48,656 bases of DNA from an uncultured Methylococcaceae bacterium (GTDB lineage: Bacteria > Pseudomonadota > Gammaproteobacteria > Methylococcales > Methylococcaceae), in assembly GCA_903859815.1 (NCBI GenBank), contig CAIOOA010000274.1, positions 1-48,656 on the forward strand. Reading direction: 5' to 3'. A model generated the notes under the pieces. It was not told the DNA's origin. It was given only the letters and a program-made list of their open reading frames with translations, and did not search any database. This document shows positions 45,013 to 48,656 of the stretch, in pieces. How positions within the stretch are numbered: the first letter of the stretch is position 1; each line of letters begins with the position of its first letter. A program made the position numbers and the translations under genes.

Positions 45013-45399
45013 CTACATGGCTACGGATTGCGCCTTACCACGTTGCTTTTTGCTTTTTTGTTCGGTGTAACCATTAACAAAAGTTTCCAAGGCTCGCACA
45101 ACCACATCATTGAGCGATACATTTTCTGCCAAGGCTTGCATGGCCGCTTTTTTGTGCAATACAGGGGGAATTCGGACGTTAAATTGCCCCTTTAAAGGTT
45201 TCTGTGGCTCTCGACCGAGAATCTTGCAGGTTTCTATGTAATCATCCACTGCCAACTCGAATTCCTTTCGAAGTTCCGCAGGAGACGGGGCTTCATAGGT
45301 CACGAGATCGCTTATAAACAAAATTTTACCACGGCAAACATGGCGAGACATGTCTATGTCAACTGTACCCTCATAGCCTTTATAGTTAAGTATATCCAT
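45013..45399 (-). CDS. hicB: HicB-type antitoxin
   Basis: A 128-residue HicB. The N-terminal fold is YKGYEGTVDIDMSRHVCRGK and ELRKEFELAVDDYIETCK; the C-terminal DNA-binding part is of the Arc/ribbon-helix-helix kind (FNVRIPPVLHKKAAMQALAE then LNDVVVRALETFVNG), unlike the helix-turn-helix tail of the HicB at 26904. Lies 8 bases after hicA on the minus strand. Part of the cassette-like region. Confidence 0.92.
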   Translation of the reverse strand: MDILNYKGYEGTVDIDMSRHVCRGKILFISDLVTYEAPSPAELRKEFELAVDDYIETCKILGREPQKPLKGQFNVRIPPVLHKKAAMQALAENVSLNDVVVRALETFVNGYTEQKSKKQRGKAQSVAM

Positions 45400-45407
45400 A
45401 GTGGCCT

Positions 45408-45662
45408 CTATATAAATTCATAGGTTTTGAGATGCTCAATCACATCAGCGATACAACCCTTGTCCACGTTTGGCGATGGATGAGGGGCATGGCAAACAAT
45501 AAGTGCGTCCCTTTCTTTATGGTAGAACTTCCTCCGCGAACCACTTCCTTTCAACATCGTATAGCCCAAATGTTCCAAAATGCCTTTAAGTTCGTCCCAC
45601 TTGATATCGGATGATGGTGGTTTTGCGCACAATTTCTCCAAGGTTTTGCAGTGCTTTGCCAT
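45408..45662 (-). CDS. hicA: HicA-type mRNA interferase toxin
   Basis: An 84-residue HicA with KWDELKGILEHLGYTMLKGS, then GSRRKFYHKERDALIVCHAP and HPSPNVDKGCIADVIEHLKT. The usual catalytic His of the 'GSH' motif is replaced here: the segment reads GSGSRRKFYH, as in other HicA proteins of this branch. An N-terminal extension (MAKHCKTLEKLCAKPP) is common in this longer subtype. First gene of the pair with hicB at 45399-45013. Confidence 0.9.
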   Translation of the reverse strand: MAKHCKTLEKLCAKPPSSDIKWDELKGILEHLGYTMLKGSGSRRKFYHKERDALIVCHAPHPSPNVDKGCIADVIEHLKTYEFI

Positions 45663-45774
45663 AATTTATTAGACGAAGATGACTGCTGATAGTAACTGAT
45701 AAAAGGTTACCCATTGTCGTTTGTTTACATGCAGGCTGTCAAATTTGATGGAGGCTGTGAAAAGAATTTAAGTA

Positions 45775-45868
45775 GCCTTTTTACGACTCAGTTACCGGGC
45801 CGCGAAAAGGAAGCTGGTTAAAGAAGAACAAGCATCATGCGGGACGGTTGAACCGGAGCGGGTTAGGC
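45775..45868 (-). other. Degenerate attC recombination site
   Basis: On the minus strand the R'' box GCCTAAC (45868-45862) starts it and contains the TAA stop of the 58-residue gene, as is common for integron cassettes. The 5' half (CCGCTCCGGTTCAACCGTC then CCGC) closely parallels that of the attC at 48215-48305. The 3' half (GCGGCCCGGTAACTGAG... AAAAAGGC) pairs with it only partly, and the R' box is degraded. Likely an attC in decay. Confidence 0.5.
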
Positions 45869-46039
45869 GGCTGCTTTCCTTTGATGGGATTCTTTCTGTC
45901 GAGCTAACATGGCTTGAGTACGTTTCTGCCAAAACTCCAATTGTTCTTCTAAGGACAAACCTGCTATTAACTTTGCAACATGTTCAGCGCCACGCCGCTT
46001 TAGCATAACGCATTCAGGTTCACGAATCTTCGTTGTCAT
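45863..46039 (-). CDS. Small protein paired with PIN toxin, possible antitoxin
   Basis: A 58-residue basic, helical protein: MTTKIREPECVMLKRRGAEH, then VAKLIAGLSLEEQLEFWQKR, then TQAMLARQKESHQRKAAA. Small proteins with an 'A..I......LS.EEQLEFW......' core are common next to PIN-domain toxins and are taken as their antitoxins; that is family knowledge and inference. It overlaps the end of the PIN gene by 20 bases. Its stop lies within the attC R'' box. Confidence 0.65.
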   Translation of the reverse strand: MTTKIREPECVMLKRRGAEHVAKLIAGLSLEEQLEFWQKRTQAMLARQKESHQRKAAA

Positions 46040-46479
46040 AATTGATAACCTCTAATGGAGAATAAATGCCAATCTGACCATAGCCGTTGAGTGTATTCAC
46101 CGCATTATATTTGGGAATTTTGTCGAAATGTACAATATGCTTGAAATTCCAGCTTATGATAAGGTTGCATTGCGTTACTGTGGCAATTGCGACATGCAAA
46201 GCATCCTCGGAAGATTTTGGAGTAACAACACCTGACTTGATGTATTGCTGCTGAAGCAAGAGCATTTCTTGAGTGACTTGAGCAATTTCAGCAACCGCTT
46301 CGTAATGGGCGAAAAAATCACGAATCTTCTGGGGTGCTGGCTCTCTCTGCTTCGACAATTGCTGATGTGACAATCGTAAACCGTCCAGCATCTATTTCAG
46401 AAAAAAATTTCTTAGTTGCTTCGGCGAACTCTTCATCAAACACCCCGCCAAAAACCGATGTATCAGCACAAATTCTCAT
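46020..46479 (-). pseudogene. PIN-domain toxin gene with a frameshift
   Basis: Two frames join to one PIN domain. The first (46479-46318) starts MRICADTSVFGGVFDEEF with the first catalytic Asp and continues FTIVTSAIVEAER before running into a stop. The second (within 46391-46020) continues the homology with EPAPQKIRDFFAHYEAVAEI, then SSEDALHVAIATVTQCNLII and SWNFKHIVHFDKI, with the Asp and Asn/Asp of the other PIN motifs. The break is at a GAGAGAG run near 46340, a typical slippage site. Either a true pseudogene or a sequencing error. PIN toxins are RNases. Confidence 0.75.
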
Positions 46480-46570
46480 ATCTTGCTAAGGGTGTTCTTT
46501 TGTTTGTATGTAACAAAAATGCTGGACAACAATGTCTAGTATTCGTAGATTTCGCTCCCTTTATCCATTC

Positions 46571-46595
46571 GGCGGAATACGTCCATGGTTCCGCC
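46571..46595. repeat. Palindromic repeat, GGCGGAATAC type
   Basis: ggcggaa (46571-46577) and ttccgcc (46589-46595) around an 11-base loop; preceded by 'ttatccattc', the same words that precede the copy at 48462. In the 320-base gap 46480-46799 I see no gene, only this and some degenerate 'gcgacttaccgcgttacga' words. Confidence 0.55.
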
Positions 46596-46799
46596 TTACC
46601 GCGTTGTGACTCAATTGAGCCTAGCCGCATGATCATGGTATCAAATTGTTCGTCATGTCGCGCCAAGGTTGAACGAATGGAACGCAGATGTTTTAGGATC
46701 AGATTGGAAATGTTGTCTTCGGTAATGCGACTTACCGCGTTACGAATGCGACTTATAGCGTTTTTTCACAAGACCTGTCCCCGTTCTTTTTTCATAGGT

Positions 46800-47123
46800 C
46801 TATTTAGACTTATTCAGAGCATTTATTTTTTCTTCTAGTTCCTTGATGGTAGATATTAGTTCTCCGTTATTATCAAATGCTCGGTTTTTTTTTGATAGTT
46901 GAAGTCGATAAAATAGCCAGTTTGCTAATAAACCTGCCGGAATACCACTCGAAAAGTTAATCACAACGCTAATAATTACCTCGCTAGTAGTCATCCCTAA
47001 ACTATTAGTTTTAGGCTCAAAAAATATGGAGCAGCCTTCTGGAATGGATTCAAGACCGCTTCCGTCATTCATAAACGAAATATCTCCATTTATAGATTTT
47101 ATTGTGATTTCTATTTTTTTCAT
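46800..47123 (-). CDS. Small membrane protein, partner of the metallopeptidase
   Basis: A 107-residue protein, not recognised. An N-terminal beta-like part (KKIEITIKSINGDISFMNDG) is followed by one membrane segment (VIISVVINFSSGIPAGLLAN then WLFY) and a C-terminal coiled coil (GELISTIKELEEKINALNKS). It follows the metallopeptidase gene by 16 bases and shares its AT-rich composition, so they probably form a two-gene unit of a cassette. Confidence 0.7.
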   Translation of the reverse strand: MKKIEITIKSINGDISFMNDGSGLESIPEGCSIFFEPKTNSLGMTTSEVIISVVINFSSGIPAGLLANWLFYRLQLSKKNRAFDNNGELISTIKELEEKINALNKSK

Positions 47124-47139
47124 GATGTTATAAGCTCTG

Positions 47140-48177
47140 TTATGGGTTTTTCCAATTATTTATAATGTTGTGCGTTATCTCAATGTATAGCAATGCATCC
47201 GAAGCGGGAGGGTAATTTATATTCATCCAAGTTTTTAAATTCTTAAGGCGTAAAGATGGAGGAGGGTGAAGGTTACAAATTGGTTTCCCATTTTTCCGCT
47301 CAACTTCAATTAACCATTCAAATAAAATCCATATTGTGATGAAGTTTGCCCATCTATTAATATCGGCTTTTGAATGTTCGCAAATAGATTTGATTGCAAA
47401 AATATCTGCATTATATTCGGCTTCCCAATACTGTTCTATGTGTGAATATTCAATTTCGTTTTTATTAGAATTTGCTATATGAAAACTATATGTATTCATT
47501 AAGGAAAAATCACCCCGTGCAATGTGTCCAATTTCATGAAGAGTCACAAACTGAAGAATGATGATTGCTACAGATGACTGAGCGGCAGTTGCAGCGCCAT
47601 CAATTTGAGGCGGAAGATGCCCAAAAAACACTTCATTTGCGTTCGACCCGCGCGGGGTTAAAAAATGAGAGATTGCTAATTCAAAACAATCGCTTCCAGA
47701 AGATTTGAACTCTGCAAAATCACCTTGCATGTTCTCTAAGACAAAAGCCTTTCCGAGAAGCTGTGAGCATATCCATAATCCTTCATTAAGACAAACAATA
47801 TAACCATCAAGTTGATTACCTGCCGTGTCTTGATTTAAACAATATCCATCAGCATTAGGAAGAGGTAAAAAAATTAATTCGGTAATTTGAAACTTTACAT
47901 TATCATTTTCATTGATATAATCAGGAATATCTTCTTTTAATTGTTGAGCCAATCTTTCAATATCTGAACTAAGCTCAATTTCATTCGGTGTTTCCAAAAT
48001 TTGCTTTTCTAATTCAGGATATAAATCAAGTTTTCCAAAATATTCAAGAGTTGCTTTTAGTTTTTCACGTTGTCTATCTTCCGTTCCAGTTTTAATACTT
48101 TGCAGTCTCCATCTATCTAACTTGCAATTTTTCACAAGTGTGATTTTGTATTCTTTTCGATCTTTTAGGGAGGACAT
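47140..48177 (-). CDS. HEXXH zinc metallopeptidase-like protein
   Basis: A 345-residue AT-rich gene. A zinc-binding motif HEIGH lies at about residue 214 (LQFVTLHEIGHIARGDFS), with a likely third ligand about 45 residues later (YWEAEYNADIFAIKSI), as in gluzincins. The N-terminal 200 residues match nothing I know. It resembles predicted peptidases found next to defence or phage-exclusion genes (for example Lit-like peptidases), but similarity beyond the motif is not shown. Second gene 16 bases downstream. Just upstream lies an attC site, which places it first in an integron cassette. Confidence 0.75.
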   Translation of the reverse strand: MSSLKDRKEYKITLVKNCKLDRWRLQSIKTGTEDRQREKLKATLEYFGKLDLYPELEKQILETPNEIELSSDIERLAQQLKEDIPDYINENDNVKFQITELIFLPLPNADGYCLNQDTAGNQLDGYIVCLNEGLWICSQLLGKAFVLENMQGDFAEFKSSGSDCFELAISHFLTPRGSNANEVFFGHLPPQIDGAATAAQSSVAIIILQFVTLHEIGHIARGDFSLMNTYSFHIANSNKNEIEYSHIEQYWEAEYNADIFAIKSICEHSKADINRWANFITIWILFEWLIEVERKNGKPICNLHPPPSLRLKNLKTWMNINYPPASDALLYIEITHNIINNWKNP

Positions 48178-48214
48178 ATTTTGTTAAAAATAAATTATGG
48201 ATAACGAATATAGT

Positions 48215-48305
48215 GCCTAATGCCCCCGTTCAGCCGCCCGCGCAGGAGAAGCCAGGATGAACACGTCAAGCATCGACGCGGGTCGGCTTGAACGGCGGGT
48301 TAGGT
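48215..48305 (-). other. attC site of an integron cassette
   Basis: On the minus strand it begins with R'' ACCTAAC (48305-48299) and ends with ATTAGGC (48221-48215). The arms CCGTTCAAGCCGACCCGCG and CGCGGGCGGCTGAACGG pair along their length, leaving two extrahelical A bases in the 5' arm, exactly the structure of classical attC sites such as that of aadA cassettes. The imperfect hairpin has a variable terminal region between. It is oriented like the minus-strand genes to its left. Confidence 0.8.
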
Positions 48306-48461
48306 TGGCGGGGCAATGGGACAATGCCGGGGATTCAGGGCTTTTGCTCTTTGCCTTTGTTTTTCATTCGGCGAATCACATCCCTGTATCCGTCCTATGG
48401 CCCTGAAATCCATAGAACTTCCGATGGATTGTTGATGACATTTTGCTCTTGTTATCCATTC

Positions 48462-48493
48462 GGCGCAATACGCGGCGGAGCCGCTATTGTGCC
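48462..48493. repeat. Palindromic repeat, GGCGCAATA type
   Basis: ggcgcaata (48462-48470) pairs with tattgtgcc (48485-48493) with one G:T pair; an inner stem gcggc / gccgc lies in the loop. Third copy of this family in the cassette-like right end. The rest of 48306-48656 holds no gene I can support. Confidence 0.65.
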
Positions 48494-48656
48494 TTACGGC
48501 CTTAATTAGAATAAGGGAGGATCTTGCAAAATTCATTAAAGCAAGCTGAATTAGCGGCGGCGAGTGCCAATGGAGGGGAAATAACCTGCCCAAAGTGATA
48601 CAATTGAAGTTTCTTAGAAAACAATATCTATCGGCAAATGAACAGGTTGAAAGAGA

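Noticed and set aside
44823-45077. 84-codon plus-strand frame
   Set aside because: It overlaps the hicB end antisense and is composed of palindromic repeat words; no ribosome site.
48300-48593. 97-codon minus-strand frame ending inside the attC R'' box
   Set aside because: A TTG start, odd composition and a palindrome inside it make it unlikely to be coding, although its stop lies in R'' as expected of a cassette gene.

Overview
The window looks like a stretch of gammaproteobacterial chromosome of medium GC. The gene pairings are those of that class: wrbA / DUF2069 / hda, rluC with a HAD phosphatase, a UvrY/GacA regulator, ispH, xseA, hslR, ubiG and purU. The species cannot be named from the sequence. 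The copper-protein cluster next to an ammonium transporter would suit a methanotroph-like or sulfur-oxidiser-like lineage, but that is only an inference.

Layout. Bases 1-8,000 are accessory: a Sel1-repeat protein, a HelD-type helicase with extra nuclease-like and zinc-ribbon parts, a small DUF4124 secreted protein, a serine recombinase, and a family of GC-rich intergenic repeats (about 260 bp per unit). This stretch ends at tRNA-Leu(UAA). From 8.2 to 20.2 kb lie housekeeping genes (uvrY, xseA, hslR, rhodanese, ispH, rraA, cobalamin adenosyltransferase, rluC, HAD, sppA, nudF, RMD1/DUF155, hda, DUF2069, wrbA), interrupted by a MITE-like element, a palindromic 16-mer array and an antitoxin remnant.

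The main discovery is at 20.3-26.0 kb. A TacA/TacT-like toxin-antitoxin pair overlaps a 1043-residue receptor-like protein (DUF4062, STAND-type ATPase, one membrane segment, FGE/C-type-lectin domain). It is followed by avd, a reverse transcriptase and a template repeat. Together these form a complete diversity-generating retroelement (DGR). The 113-bp template and variable repeats differ at 14 positions, and every one of them is an adenine in the template. The ATPase also carries an in-frame 201-bp insertion of an interspersed palindromic repeat.

From 26.0 to 27.5 kb there are a ParD-like antitoxin with an unusual partner and a hicAB pair. From 27.6 to 43 kb come a multicopper oxidase / cupredoxin cluster, an ammonium transporter, icd, ubiG, DUF1631, a GH57-like enzyme, purU and several secreted proteins of unknown role.

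The right end (44.8-48.7 kb, genes on the minus strand) looks like a piece of an integron cassette array. It has one well-formed attC site, a second degenerate one with a stop codon inside its R'' box, a hicAB pair, a frameshifted PIN toxin with a small partner, and an AT-rich metallopeptidase/membrane-protein pair. No integrase gene lies in the window.
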